Shown: positions 35,504-46,077 of the stretch, one piece after another
Position numbering within the stretch: position 1 is the stretch's first letter
Layout: each line of letters starts with the position of its first letter
From: Vibrio sp. SNU_ST1
GTDB lineage: Bacteria; Pseudomonadota; Gammaproteobacteria; Enterobacterales; Vibrionaceae
Assembly: GCF_030563405.1 (NCBI RefSeq)
Contig: NZ_CP130748.1
Span: forward strand, 1,240,001-1,304,000
Length of the DNA: 64,000 nt
Direction: 5' to 3'
Translations under genes and position numbers: made by a program
Notes under the pieces: generated by a model
What the model was told of the DNA's origin: nothing
Seen by the model: the letters and a program-made list of their open reading frames with translations, nothing else
Database searches by the model: none

Positions 35504-35878
35504 CTAACGTTCGCCTTGAACTTCAAAATCATCGCTGACTAAACGAGCGCAACCATCTGCTTCTAGTGCCCAGTGCTCACGATGCACAACACCAAACGCT
35601 TTGTTCATTGTCCAACTAGCCGTCAAAATGTAGCCGCCTTCTGGGTGCTCTTCCCACGTAACGTCTGTGTAATCAACGTCTTTGAAGCCTTGGTCGATGA
35701 TGTTTTGCCAAAATGCTTGAATCGCTTCACGCCCTTCAAAAGTACCAAATGGACGCGCTTCCATTACACAGCTTTCAGCATATTGATTCGCACAACCTTT
35801 CGCATCTTGGCTGTTGAATGCTTTCTGCCACGCGTTAATGCCTTGCTTACATGCTTCTAAAATTTGGTTGTCTAACAT
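35504..35878 (-). CDS. SnoaL/DUF4440-like NTF2-fold protein
   Basis: A 124-residue protein from ATG 35878 (MLDNQILEACKQGINAWQKA), preferred because GGAGAAAG lies upstream; the longer frame adds 46 low-likelihood residues. It shows the NTF2-like pattern: helix with QKAFNSQDAKGCANQYAES, then FGTFEGREAIQAFWQNIIDQG and a beta-rich C-terminus with ASWTMNKAFGVVHREHWAL. Such proteins are cytosolic and act as small enzymes or ligand-binding units; no substrate is apparent. It is divergent from a LysR gene, with about 140 bp between, so the LysR protein may regulate it. Confidence 0.85.
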   Translation of the reverse strand: MLDNQILEACKQGINAWQKAFNSQDAKGCANQYAESCVMEARPFGTFEGREAIQAFWQNIIDQGFKDVDYTDVTWEEHPEGGYILTASWTMNKAFGVVHREHWALEADGCARLVSDDFEVQGER

Positions 35879-36020
35879 TGTCTTTCTCCATAACAGTCTT
35901 CTTTCAAACACTGTGTCTTTGATTTGGTTATCTCGATAAGTTGGATTTAGTTTAGCCTTGGAAATTAAATTGAAAAACAGAGATAATAGAAAATACTGTA
36001 TGTAAAAAGAGAACAATAAG

Positions 36021-36887
36021 ATGAGTAAGCTAAAGCAGATGTCGATTTTCGCTCACATCGTTGAGCAGGGCTCAGTATCAGCTGCGGCTGAAAAGCTTGA
36101 GTTATCCAAGTCCGTCGTCAGTCAGCACCTCAAAATTCTGGAACAAGAACTAGGTGCTTCACTTCTCAAACGCACAACACGGAGGCAATCTCTGACCAGT
36201 ATGGGTGAGCGTTTCTATTTAAGTTGCAAAGACATTAACGTGATTGCTGACTCGGCTTGGGATATGGCCAAAGCTGAGCTAGAAGAGCCACAAGGGCGGA
36301 TTCGAATCACGGCTCCAAATGCATTGATGGATTTGCTGGTTGCGCCTGTTATTGCGGAACTAATGAAGCAATATCCGAAGCTAAACCCAGAACTGATAAG
36401 CGACGATCAGCATTTAGACTTCATGGAACACGATATTGATCTCGCAGTACGAGTGGGCAGCTCGCGTGATAGCAACTTAAAGCAGAAACGCTTAGGCGAG
36501 TTTAAAGACGTGTTGTGTGGCGTTGAAAGCATGCGTTCTCGTGAACTTGACGCTATTCCCTACATTGCTAACTCATGGCAAGGTAAGCAAGTATCTCATC
36601 ACTTTACTTCTCAAGACGAACAAGATTTTGTTTACCAACAACAAGCAAGCTGCACTACGAACTCCTTTCATAGTTGTCTCGCCTTGATCAAATCTGGCGT
36701 TGGTATTGGTGTAATTCCAGACTTCTACCTTCATCAGCTATCAAATGAAGTGGTCGACATCTTGCCAAGTTTTCAACTACCCACTAACACAGTTTATGCG
36801 TTGAACCCATTCGCTTCAAATACACCTATCGCTATCAAACTGTGTGTTCAAGCGTTAGAAGAGAAGCTCAAACAGAACTTTGTTTAA
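36021..36887 (+). CDS. LysR-family transcriptional regulator
   Basis: A 288-residue regulator. The helix-turn-helix at about residues 5-60 reads MSIFAHIVEQGSVSAAAEKL then ELSKSVVSQHLKILEQELGA. The effector domain runs from about 90 to 285, with VAPVIAELMKQYPKLNPEL and HDIDLAVRVGSS typical of the AaeR-like/YhcS subgroup. It is transcribed away from the SnoaL-like gene, its most likely target. A bidirectional terminator separates it from cydC. Confidence 0.93.
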   Translation: MSKLKQMSIFAHIVEQGSVSAAAEKLELSKSVVSQHLKILEQELGASLLKRTTRRQSLTSMGERFYLSCKDINVIADSAWDMAKAELEEPQGRIRITAPNALMDLLVAPVIAELMKQYPKLNPELISDDQHLDFMEHDIDLAVRVGSSRDSNLKQKRLGEFKDVLCGVESMRSRELDAIPYIANSWQGKQVSHHFTSQDEQDFVYQQQASCTTNSFHSCLALIKSGVGIGVIPDFYLHQLSNEVVDILPSFQLPTNTVYALNPFASNTPIAIKLCVQALEEKLKQNFV

Positions 36888-36986
36888 CTGTCGCTTCGAT
36901 AAGTCAGCGATCTAGTCAGAGGGCTGCAAAGCAAATTCGGCAAGAGATTAGTTTGAGTGACGGTACAAAAAAAGTGAAGGTGTAAA

Positions 36987-37012
36987 AAAGCCCGAGTATA
37001 AACTCGGGCTTT
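36987..37012. terminator. Bidirectional terminator between the LysR gene and cydC
   Basis: AAAGCCCGAGT / ACTCGGGCTTT, 11-bp stem with a 4-base loop, preceded by A6 and followed by TTT. Confidence 0.92.
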
Positions 37013-37041
37013 GAATGGTTTTCTTTATAACTTATGAGAAG

Positions 37042-38763
37042 CTAGATTGCCTGACGAAGTTGGAAGTAACGTCCTGCTTCGCTTAACAGCTTCTCATGAG
37101 AACCATGTTCAACAATCTCGCCTTGTTCAATCAGAACGATAGAATCCATCGATTCCAGACCAATCAAACGGTGCGTAATGAAGATAACAGTCTTGCCTTC
37201 AAAGTGCTTCTCAAACAGTGCCATGATGCTCTGCTCGGTTTGCTTATCTAAGCCTTCTGTCGGCTCATCAAGAAGCAGAATAGGGGCATCATGAAGGATT
37301 GCACGTGCAATACCAATACGGCGCTTCTCACCACCAGACAGTTGACGACCACCGTCACCCAACCAGCTATCAAGACCATCATTCTCAAGCAGCTTTTCTA
37401 GACCAACGTCTTTAAGGATGTTAGCTAGGTGCTCATCGTTGGCATCTGGTTTCGCAATCAACAAGTTGTCGCGTAGGCTGCCATTCAAGATGTCGACACG
37501 CTGGCTTACCACACTGATTGATTCACGAAGCTGTGATTCATTCCACTGCGTCAGTTCAATACCCGCGATTGAGATGTAGCCCTTTTTAGGATCCCAGTAG
37601 CGAGTCAGAAGCTGAATCAGAGTCGATTTACCTGAACCCGTTTGACCCACAATCGCAACCTTGTTCGTTGCCGGAATTGTTAGCTCAACAGCGTTCAGAA
37701 CACTGCGCTCAGAATCAGGGTAGTTGAAAGTCACGTTTGAGAACGTAATATCAAGCGGCTTGTTGATGTCTAGCTTCTCTTCAGCGAACTGAACTTCAGG
37801 TTCTGACAGAATCACTTCGTTCAAGCGACGAGCTGAAGACAGAGTTTGACCTAAATGCTGGAACGCGCCTGCGATAGGCATCAGAAGTTCAAAACTTGCC
37901 ATAGTAGCGAATGCCATTAGCGCGATGAACGGATCTGGAGCATTACCGCCCACGCCATCTGCCGCAAGCCAAAGCATAAGAACAAGCGTTAAACCGTTGA
38001 ACAGCATTAGCGCTGCTGAAGCCATACCGGTTAGGTTAGCGTTCACAAACTGGTTTGCCATCAGCTTACGTTGTGTCTCTAGAATCGCATTACGGTAACG
38101 TTCTTCAGCACCGAACAGAGTCAGTTCGCTGTAGCCTTCAATCCAATCCAGAGTGGTAATACGAAGATCTGCTTTGTTTTGTGTTAGCTCACCACCGTTA
38201 CGTTTACCCAGCTTGTAGAACAAGACAGGCCAAACCAGCAGCATGATCAGAAGAATAGAGCCTAAGATAAGCCCTAGCGAGGTATCAAACCACATCAAGA
38301 ATAGAGTCAGGAAGAAGATACCAAACACACCAACCGTCACAGGGCTGACTAAGCGCAAGTACACGTGATCCATGGCGTCGACATCGGCAACCAAACGGTT
38401 AAGTAGGTCAGCGTCACGTAGATTTGAGATACGACCTGGGATCAGCGGAGCCAACTTCTTGAAGAAGAAGATACGTAAATCAGTTAACAGTTTGAATGTC
38501 GCATTGTGGCTGACAACACGTTCACCCCAACGACCCGCAGTACGGCTCATTGCTAAACCACGAACACCACCGCCCGGCAGCATGTAGTTGAAGGTTTCAC
38601 GCGCAATCGTAAGGCCTGCAACTGCAGAAGCTGAAATAAACCAACCCGATAGCGTTAACAAGCCGATAGAAGCCGACAGAGTAGCAAAAGCCAGTAGCAT
38701 GCCTAGCGATAGGCCAAACCAATGCTTTTTATAGAGTTTCAGGTAAGGCAGTAAATCACGCAT
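37042..38763 (-). CDS. cydC: Glutathione/cysteine ABC exporter subunit CydC
   Basis: A 573-residue half-transporter with six membrane helices in its N-terminal about 310 residues and an ATPase domain at its C-terminus: Walker A GQTGSGKST, signature LSGGEKRRIGIARAIL, Walker B ILLLDEPTEGLD and switch VIFITHR. CydDC exports glutathione and cysteine to the periplasm and binds haem; it is needed to assemble cytochrome bd oxidase. The start overlaps the cydD stop by eight bases, so the subunits are made together. Confidence 0.97.
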   Translation of the reverse strand: MRDLLPYLKLYKKHWFGLSLGMLLAFATLSASIGLLTLSGWFISASAVAGLTIARETFNYMLPGGGVRGLAMSRTAGRWGERVVSHNATFKLLTDLRIFFFKKLAPLIPGRISNLRDADLLNRLVADVDAMDHVYLRLVSPVTVGVFGIFFLTLFLMWFDTSLGLILGSILLIMLLVWPVLFYKLGKRNGGELTQNKADLRITTLDWIEGYSELTLFGAEERYRNAILETQRKLMANQFVNANLTGMASAALMLFNGLTLVLMLWLAADGVGGNAPDPFIALMAFATMASFELLMPIAGAFQHLGQTLSSARRLNEVILSEPEVQFAEEKLDINKPLDITFSNVTFNYPDSERSVLNAVELTIPATNKVAIVGQTGSGKSTLIQLLTRYWDPKKGYISIAGIELTQWNESQLRESISVVSQRVDILNGSLRDNLLIAKPDANDEHLANILKDVGLEKLLENDGLDSWLGDGGRQLSGGEKRRIGIARAILHDAPILLLDEPTEGLDKQTEQSIMALFEKHFEGKTVIFITHRLIGLESMDSIVLIEQGEIVEHGSHEKLLSEAGRYFQLRQAI

Positions 38764-40540
38764 CTAAATTACCCTTATTGTCTTGTTGAGCTAAGTTCGC
38801 GTTTAGCATCTCTTCGAATAAACCACCCGCAGTCGAAAGCTGAGAGTAATGACCTTGTTCAACAAGACCACCATCGCGCATAACCAGAATGTTATCGACC
38901 GATTGAAGAGGAGCCAGTTGGTGCGTCACAAGCAGGGCAGTGCGACTTTCGATGTTGCTATTAATGCCTTTCATCACCAACTGCTCACTGCGAGTATCTA
39001 GGCTGGCAGTCGGTTCATCGAGCAACCAGAATTGGCCGTCTTGAATCATTGCGCGAGCCAAAGCCAAACGCTGAGATTGACCAACAGACAGGCCGCCTGA
39101 GCGATCAGAAATCATGTAATCCAAACCATGCTCGTTTACAAACTCGTTAGCAAAAGATTGCTCTAGTGCGTTTTGAACAGTTTGGTCAGTGATATCTTGC
39201 TTACCTAGAGTGACGTTGTCACGAATGCTGCCGTGAAGCAACAATGGGTTTTGGCCAACCCAGCTGATCGTCTTACGCCAAGATGCCAAGTCTAAGTCAC
39301 GCAGTTCAATACCATTGATTTTCAAGCTTCCTTCATAAGGCATGAAACCAAGGATGGCGTTGATCAAACTTGTTTTACCCGCACCACTTGGGCCAACTAA
39401 CGCAGTCGATTGGCGAGTGTTCAGTGCGAACGAGATAGGACCAACTAATTGAGTACCTTCAGGGCTTAACACTTTTAGCTCGGTAGCTTCAATATTGATG
39501 CCTTGAGCCGGATCGAGTTGAGTGTCACCTGATTTAACTTTAGTGATGTCTGTTTCTAGGAACTCGACAATACTTTCGGCTGCGCCAACAGCTTGTTGCT
39601 TCGCGTGGTAGAAAGTACCTAAGTCACGTAGAGGTTGGTAAAACTCTGGCGCCAAGATAAGGATGAACAAACCTGCGAATAGAGTAATGCCAACACCGTA
39701 GTGACCGAAGTTCAGTTCACCGATGTAAGTGAAACCAAAGTAAACCGCGGTCATCGCGATAGAGATCGACGTGAAGAACTCAAGTACCGCAGAAGACAAG
39801 AAAGCAATTTTCAACACATCCATGGTACGCGTTCTGAACACTTCAGATGCACCTTTAAGTACTTCTGTTTCAGCGTTGGTGCGGTCAAATAGACGAATGG
39901 TCGTCATTGACTGCAAACGGTCGTAAAAGTGACCCGAAAGACGCTGCAGCGCTTTGAAGTTTTTACGGTTTGCATCGGCCGCTTTCATACCAACAAGTGC
40001 CATGAACATCGGCACCAGTGGAGCAGTCAGTAAGAAGATCAGTCCTGCAGCCCAGTTAACTGGGAACACCACAACCAAAATAATGAATGGAATCATTACC
40101 GACAGAGACATTTGAGGCAGGTAACGAGAGAAGAAATCTTGCATGTCTTCTACTTGTTCTAGTAACAGCGTTGCCCACGTACCCGCAGGTTTGCCTTTGA
40201 TATAAGCAGGGCCTAACTCGCGTAACTTATCAAGGATGAGTTGCCTGATGTAGATCCGTATCTGTTCACCACAGCGATAACCTGCGATTTCACGTCCCCA
40301 TGTACAGCCAGCTCGGCCAACGACCGATAATGCCAAGCCTGCGAAATGACCAACCAGTTCAGATTTATCGACATTTTCGATGATCAGCTGGTGAAGAATA
40401 GAGGCGAGAAGAGCTGCTTGAGCAATTAAGAACACGCTTGAAAGTACGCCAAGGCCAATCGCAATCATAAGCCAGCGTTTCGCTAACTTACTCTGTTGCT
40501 TAAGCCACTTGTTCAAGCTGCGTTGTTTTTTCTTATCCAT
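38756..40540 (-). CDS. cydD: Glutathione/cysteine ABC exporter subunit CydD
   Basis: A 594-residue half-transporter, partner of CydC. The membrane part (about 1-330) is followed by the ATPase with Walker A GPSGAGKTS, a signature reading LSVGQSQRLALARAM (Val in place of the usual second Gly), Walker B FWLLDEPTASLD and LLVTHQL. The altered signature is normal for CydD. It is separated from trxB by a terminator at 40596, so the two are probably expressed independently despite adjacency. Confidence 0.97.
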   Translation of the reverse strand: MDKKKQRSLNKWLKQQSKLAKRWLMIAIGLGVLSSVFLIAQAALLASILHQLIIENVDKSELVGHFAGLALSVVGRAGCTWGREIAGYRCGEQIRIYIRQLILDKLRELGPAYIKGKPAGTWATLLLEQVEDMQDFFSRYLPQMSLSVMIPFIILVVVFPVNWAAGLIFLLTAPLVPMFMALVGMKAADANRKNFKALQRLSGHFYDRLQSMTTIRLFDRTNAETEVLKGASEVFRTRTMDVLKIAFLSSAVLEFFTSISIAMTAVYFGFTYIGELNFGHYGVGITLFAGLFILILAPEFYQPLRDLGTFYHAKQQAVGAAESIVEFLETDITKVKSGDTQLDPAQGINIEATELKVLSPEGTQLVGPISFALNTRQSTALVGPSGAGKTSLINAILGFMPYEGSLKINGIELRDLDLASWRKTISWVGQNPLLLHGSIRDNVTLGKQDITDQTVQNALEQSFANEFVNEHGLDYMISDRSGGLSVGQSQRLALARAMIQDGQFWLLDEPTASLDTRSEQLVMKGINSNIESRTALLVTHQLAPLQSVDNILVMRDGGLVEQGHYSQLSTAGGLFEEMLNANLAQQDNKGNLDA

Positions 40541-40595
40541 TATGAAGGCTTAATGATAATTATTATTTGTTGAGGGCGGCTAGTATACAAAAGAA

Positions 40596-40620
40596 AGCCC
40601 AGTGGATATACCACTGGGCT
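40596..40620 (-). terminator. Terminator between trxB and cydD
   Basis: AGCCCAGTGG / CCACTGGGCT with a 5-base loop and TTTCTTTTG on the minus strand. It lies 82 bp after the trxB stop and 56 bp before cydD. Confidence 0.9.
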
Positions 40621-40701
40621 CTAGGGATTTACAACAAAATGTGATGACGCCCTGCATCTACTGAGGCGAGAGCGCCGATAATCAAATCTGCAATCTCAGA
40701 T

Positions 40702-42240
<1,539 letters not shown>

Positions 42241-43290
42241 ATGTCAGTAAGGCTAAATATGCAAAAATATTCTTTTTGGAACAATAAGGGTGGGACTGGT
42301 AAAACTAGTCTCGCATTCCAAGCTATAACAATGTACGCAGAAAGGAACCCTGATGCTCGCATACTAGTGGTAGACCTTTGCCCTCAAGCAAATTTATCCG
42401 AGCTATTTCTTGGGGGGTTGATTGGAAATGGAAGTACCAACTTAAATGAGATACAAAATCAAAACCCAGCTTTAAGATGCAGTATTGGTGGCTACTTTCA
42501 AGAACGCTTACCGGCCCCTTACACTATGCCTACAGCGCTCGATGTTCATAACTATATTTCTTTTCCGTCTCATTATAATAGACACATTTCAGAAAATATT
42601 CATTTAGTTGCAGGTGATGCGTTAGTTGAATTACAAGCTAATGCAATGACAACTCTTGCTAACACTCAAATTCCCGGTACAAATACATGGCTATCTATCA
42701 TTGATTGGCTGAATAACTTTTTGGACCAAATTGAGGGTGAATATACTCACGTTTTTGTTGATACTAACCCTAGTTTTTCGATCTATACTCAGATCGCTTT
42801 AGCAGCTACTGATAAAATGATTTTACCTGTAATGGCTGATGATTCTTCACGTAGAGCTGTTCAGAATGCTATCGCTTTAGTACAAGGTATCAATTTACCT
42901 TCTGCAATTTACCAACAGCATAACTTCGCGACACAACTAATTTCAGCTGGTCGACGACCTCCACGCTTTCATTTATTCCCGAAAAACAGATTAACTCAGT
43001 ACATGGGGCCTGCTTCAGCATATCATTCGGTTTTAACTGAAATTGATGAAATGGTTGAAAATGTTTTAACTAATCACCCAGATGTTTGTAGTTTTTCTCA
43101 AACTCAGCAATCGTTTGCTAGTATTCGAGATTTTCAGACGACAGGAGTTGTAGCTTTTGCTCACGGAATGCCATTTACGAGAATGACTTCGACTCGTTAT
43201 CCAATGCCGGGGCGAGATGCTGTATTTATAAGAGCCGATTATCTTCAAAATTGCGTTACCGCTATGAATGATTTAGTTAATAAAATGTAA
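42241..43290 (+). CDS. Orphan ParA-like P-loop ATPase
   Basis: A 349-residue ATPase of the ParA/MinD superfamily with the deviant Walker A KGGTGKT at 16-22, Walker A-prime VVDLCPQAN at 43-51 and Walker B-type VFVDTNPS at 171-178. The core reads as an intact ParA fold, but there is no N-terminal helix-turn-helix and no ParB gene nearby. The C-terminal third has no recognised domain. No strong ribosome site precedes the ATG at 42241, and Met7 is an equally possible start. AT-rich flanks of 579 and 755 bp and an isolated position between conserved genes suggest horizontal acquisition. Possible roles are partition of a lost plasmid, chemotaxis/pole positioning or defence; none is shown. Confidence 0.8.
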   Translation: MSVRLNMQKYSFWNNKGGTGKTSLAFQAITMYAERNPDARILVVDLCPQANLSELFLGGLIGNGSTNLNEIQNQNPALRCSIGGYFQERLPAPYTMPTALDVHNYISFPSHYNRHISENIHLVAGDALVELQANAMTTLANTQIPGTNTWLSIIDWLNNFLDQIEGEYTHVFVDTNPSFSIYTQIALAATDKMILPVMADDSSRRAVQNAIALVQGINLPSAIYQQHNFATQLISAGRRPPRFHLFPKNRLTQYMGPASAYHSVLTEIDEMVENVLTNHPDVCSFSQTQQSFASIRDFQTTGVVAFAHGMPFTRMTSTRYPMPGRDAVFIRADYLQNCVTAMNDLVNKM

Positions 43291-44045
43291 GCACTATTGG
43301 TTTTCAGTATTTTGATGTAGCTTTGAACAATGTTTTAACTCTCGACACTCTTCTTTTTTATGGGTGTCCTGAGTTATATTTTTATTCTAAGTTTGAAGAG
43401 TAAATATGATGGTTTCTATCTTAATGCTCTCGCTTGCTAGCAACCATTAGATAAATCCTTTCTCAATTGCCAATTCAAGCATTTCCGAAGCTGAGAGAAC
43501 AATCAACTCGCTCCCTTAAAAGACGGTAAGCCATTTGGGGCGGCCGAGTTCCCCCCGAACTCGGCCTGTTCCAGACGCGCAAGCAAAGGCGTTTGGTTTC
43601 TGGCTTACTGATAAATTAACCAATTTCAGTTTGTTGTGTAAATAATCAATAGTTTGGCAACTGATAGGTAGATCGTATTTCGATGTGCAAATCATAGAAA
43701 TGAATGATGGCAACCGTGGTGCCTGAGTTCATGCAAGGAGGCTGGCGTATTGAAGTGAAAGGGCCGACACAATATGAAACTTGTCTTTCTAGTTAATAAT
43801 ATCGTTATTATTTAAATTGTAGGTATTTATAACTAGCTAGTGGAGTGTGCTAGTTTTAAGAGTTGGTCATCTTTTATTCTGGTGTTATACACTGCATTTT
43901 ATTTCTCGGTTAGATTTAGTGTCTGAATTATTAAATCTGACGGGATAAATGATTGTTTAATGTTGATTTGGCAAGATCTTCAAGTATCCTTTATGTAAAT
44001 AAAACGTTAAATATAGAAAGTTAATTAACAATCATTAAGGAGTCG
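43291..44045. other. 755-bp gene-free region, right flank of the ParA island
   Basis: No gene with a credible start and ribosome site. A 65-residue minus-strand frame (43516-43713) and a 30-residue plus-strand frame (43704-43796) are open and may be fragments of former genes. A short G+C-rich patch with a hairpin (43542-43566) contrasts with the AT-rich surroundings. The promoter of the hydroxylase gene should lie near the right end. Confidence 0.6.
43542..43566. repeat. GC-rich 10-bp perfect hairpin
   Basis: GGCCGAGTTC / GAACTCGGCC with a CCCCC loop, inside a G+C-rich patch of about 70 bp. No T run follows, so it is not a typical terminator. It could be the relic of a mobile-element end or replication origin. 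Confidence 0.7.
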
Positions 44046-44705
44046 ATGATGTTACATGCTCACGAAAATACCCTACATATTACCCACCTCAGTAACCATG
44101 CAGTTAAGGAGTTGTCACCTTCATTCTCTAAGCTACCAAGCACAGAGCATGCGGATGGCCAGTTCCGATTGAGAAGGTACTCAGTGGTTGAATTCAGTAA
44201 TGGACAAGTCGTTGAGCTAGACAAACATAACTTTGTTCAGTCTGAAGACATTAATCACTTTCAAGGTGACGTTGTTCGTCAGTTCGAGCCGATTGAAGCA
44301 CAAATCCTAAGCAGCGAAGGCATGCAAGAGATGTGTGAACTGTTTATTGAAACCAACGGGCTTGAAGACGGACAAGAAATCGAAATCCATCAAATCCGCA
44401 TTGCCGCTATTTTTGAAGAAACTCAGGTTGCACCAGAAGGTGTTCACCAAGACGGCTTCGACCACATCGCGATCATTGGTGTTACTCGTCACAACATCGT
44501 TGGTGGTGAAGTGATGCTTTATCAAGATAGCCACGAAGCACCGTTCTTCAGAAAAGTGTTAGGCGATGGCGAAGTGGCAATGCTTGCTGATAGTAAGCTT
44601 TGGCACAATGCACAACCGATTCGTACCATAGACCATGGCGAGATGGGCTACATGGATGTGTTTGTATTAACGGCTAAGGATGCGCGCAATGTCCTTCACT
44701 CTTAA
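44046..44705 (+). CDS. 2-oxoglutarate/Fe(II)-dependent dioxygenase (amino-acid hydroxylase-like)
   Basis: A 219-residue cytosolic protein of the 2OG-Fe dioxygenase family that includes L-isoleucine-4-hydroxylase. The metal triad is visible as His134 and Asp136 (EGVHQDGFDH) and His187 (KLWHNAQPI); the Arg for 2-oxoglutarate is probably Arg193 (PIRTID). Related enzymes hydroxylate free amino acids. Two adjacent ATG codons exist; AAGGAG is best spaced for the second (44049). Its end overlaps the cysteine desulfurase-like gene, so the two are translationally coupled and probably share a pathway. Confidence 0.9.
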   Translation: MMLHAHENTLHITHLSNHAVKELSPSFSKLPSTEHADGQFRLRRYSVVEFSNGQVVELDKHNFVQSEDINHFQGDVVRQFEPIEAQILSSEGMQEMCELFIETNGLEDGQEIEIHQIRIAAIFEETQVAPEGVHQDGFDHIAIIGVTRHNIVGGEVMLYQDSHEAPFFRKVLGDGEVAMLADSKLWHNAQPIRTIDHGEMGYMDVFVLTAKDARNVLHS

Positions 44706-45924
44706 TTATGTGCGCCAACAGTTTAGTGCGTTAGGCCAATATCATAATGGCAAGCCAGTCACTTTCTTTGATGGGCCGGGTGGTTCTCAGGTGCCTGAGA
44801 ATGTTTTAGCTTCAATGACTGAATACCTAGGGCATTTCAATTCAAACCTAGGTGGCCACTACTTTTCTAGCCAAAAGACGACTAGCTTAATGCAGCAAGC
44901 GCGAGAAGCGGCGCAAGCACTGCTTAATGCGGAATCTTCTGGCAACGTTGTGTTCGGTGCAAACATGACGTCGTTGACCTTCCAATTGAGCCGAGCGATC
45001 AGCCGCGATTGGCAAGAGGGCGATGAAGTTATCGTCACTGCGCTAGATCATTACTCAAACGTGTCGAGCTGGCAGCAAGCGGCAGACGACAAAGGCGCGA
45101 TTGTTCGCCAAGTTCGTGTAGACGAGTCGGATTGCAGTTTGGATATGGCACATTTTGAATCGCTGCTTAACGAGAAAACCAAGCTTGTCGCGGTGACGTT
45201 TGCCTCGAATACGACGGGCTCGATTGTCGACATGGCAAAAGTGATCGAGCTTGCACATCAGCATGGTGCGCAGGTTTATGTCGATGCCGTGCATTACGCA
45301 CCGCATCACTTGATCGATGTTCAGCAACTGAATTGCGATTTTTTAGCGTGTTCAGCTTATAAGTTCTTCGGCCCTCATGTTGGCATTGCTTATGTTGCGC
45401 CTCAATGGCTACATACTTTAAAGCCTTACAAGGTTGAGCCTGCAACCAATATCGGCCCAGGTCGTTTTGAGACAGGTACGCAAAGCTTCGAAGGCCTTGC
45501 CGGTGTGATTGCGGCGGTGGATTATTTGGCGCAGTTTGGTGATCCAGACGATTCATTGCGTTCTCGTTTAGAGCAAAGTTACGCATTGTATAATAAGCAT
45601 GAAAGCCAACTCAGTGAGTACTTTCTTAAGCGCTTGTCCGATCTTGAAGGAGCAAAGCTTTACGGGAAAACCGAGTTTGATTCAAACTTAAGAACCCCAA
45701 CCTTTGCGGTTACCTTTGATAGCTACTCTCCAGAGTTCATCGCTAAGAAGCTGGGTGAGCATAATATCTGTGTGTGGAATGGTCACTTCTACGCATTAGG
45801 GCTGGTAAAGCAGCTAGGTATTGAAGAGCAGGGCGTGGTGCGTATTGGCTGTATGCATTACAACTCGATTGAAGAGATCGACTTGTTGTTTAATGTGCTT
45901 GAAGGGATCTTGCGAAGCCACTAG
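44689..45924 (+). CDS. Cysteine desulfurase-like class V aminotransferase (TIGR01976-like)
   Basis: A PLP enzyme of 411 residues from ATG 44689, or 414 from 44680. In the longer numbering the PLP lysine is Lys228 (CSAYKFFGPHVG), with Asp202 and His205 (VDAVHYAPHH) contacting the cofactor. The N-terminal FDGPGGSQVPE and GNVVFGANMTS segments are typical of the family that resembles SufS/CsdA but lacks a partner scaffold. There is no clear catalytic cysteine loop like that of true desulfurases, so a different lyase or transferase reaction is possible. It is coupled to the 2OG-Fe hydroxylase; the pair may modify and then cleave a hydroxylated amino acid. That is inferred. Confidence 0.9.
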   Translation: MSFTLNYVRQQFSALGQYHNGKPVTFFDGPGGSQVPENVLASMTEYLGHFNSNLGGHYFSSQKTTSLMQQAREAAQALLNAESSGNVVFGANMTSLTFQLSRAISRDWQEGDEVIVTALDHYSNVSSWQQAADDKGAIVRQVRVDESDCSLDMAHFESLLNEKTKLVAVTFASNTTGSIVDMAKVIELAHQHGAQVYVDAVHYAPHHLIDVQQLNCDFLACSAYKFFGPHVGIAYVAPQWLHTLKPYKVEPATNIGPGRFETGTQSFEGLAGVIAAVDYLAQFGDPDDSLRSRLEQSYALYNKHESQLSEYFLKRLSDLEGAKLYGKTEFDSNLRTPTFAVTFDSYSPEFIAKKLGEHNICVWNGHFYALGLVKQLGIEEQGVVRIGCMHYNSIEEIDLLFNVLEGILRSH

Positions 45925-45952
45925 CACTTTAATAGCCACAGAATTAGAAAAG

Positions 45953-45998
45953 AGCATACTTCTCTCAATAATATTGAGTAGGAAGTATGCTTTTTTTG
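45953..45998 (+). terminator. Terminator after the desulfurase-like gene
   Basis: AGCATACTTC / GAAGTATGCT outer stem, CTCAATA / TATTGAG inner stem, then T7. Confidence 0.95.
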
Positions 45999-46040
45999 TT
46001 TTATTAACTTATATCTGTTTAGCAAAGTCTACTAAGCTAA

Positions 46041-46061
46041 AGTCGCTAGTCGCTAGTCGCT
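46041..46061. repeat. Three tandem AGTCGCT heptamers
   Basis: Three exact 7-bp copies in the 3' region shared by the desulfurase-like and DJ-1/PfpI genes, 17 bp from the latter's stop codon. Confidence 0.88.
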
Positions 46062-46077
46062 AAAGTCCGTGATTTAA

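Noticed and set aside
43516..43713. 65-residue minus-strand frame in the ParA island flank
   Set aside because: No ribosome site or recognised family; it spans the hairpin and is better seen as a relic or chance frame.
43704..43796. 30-residue plus-strand frame in the ParA island flank
   Set aside because: It reads like the C-terminal fragment of a gene but has no upstream continuation; not called as a gene.
43291..44045. Considered as an integron cassette with attC sites
   Set aside because: No pair of matching RYYYAAC/GTTRRRY core sites or VCR-like palindrome could be found.
45167..45586. 139-residue open frame antisense to the desulfurase-like gene
   Set aside because: Shadow of a well-supported PLP enzyme gene; no family signal or ribosome site.
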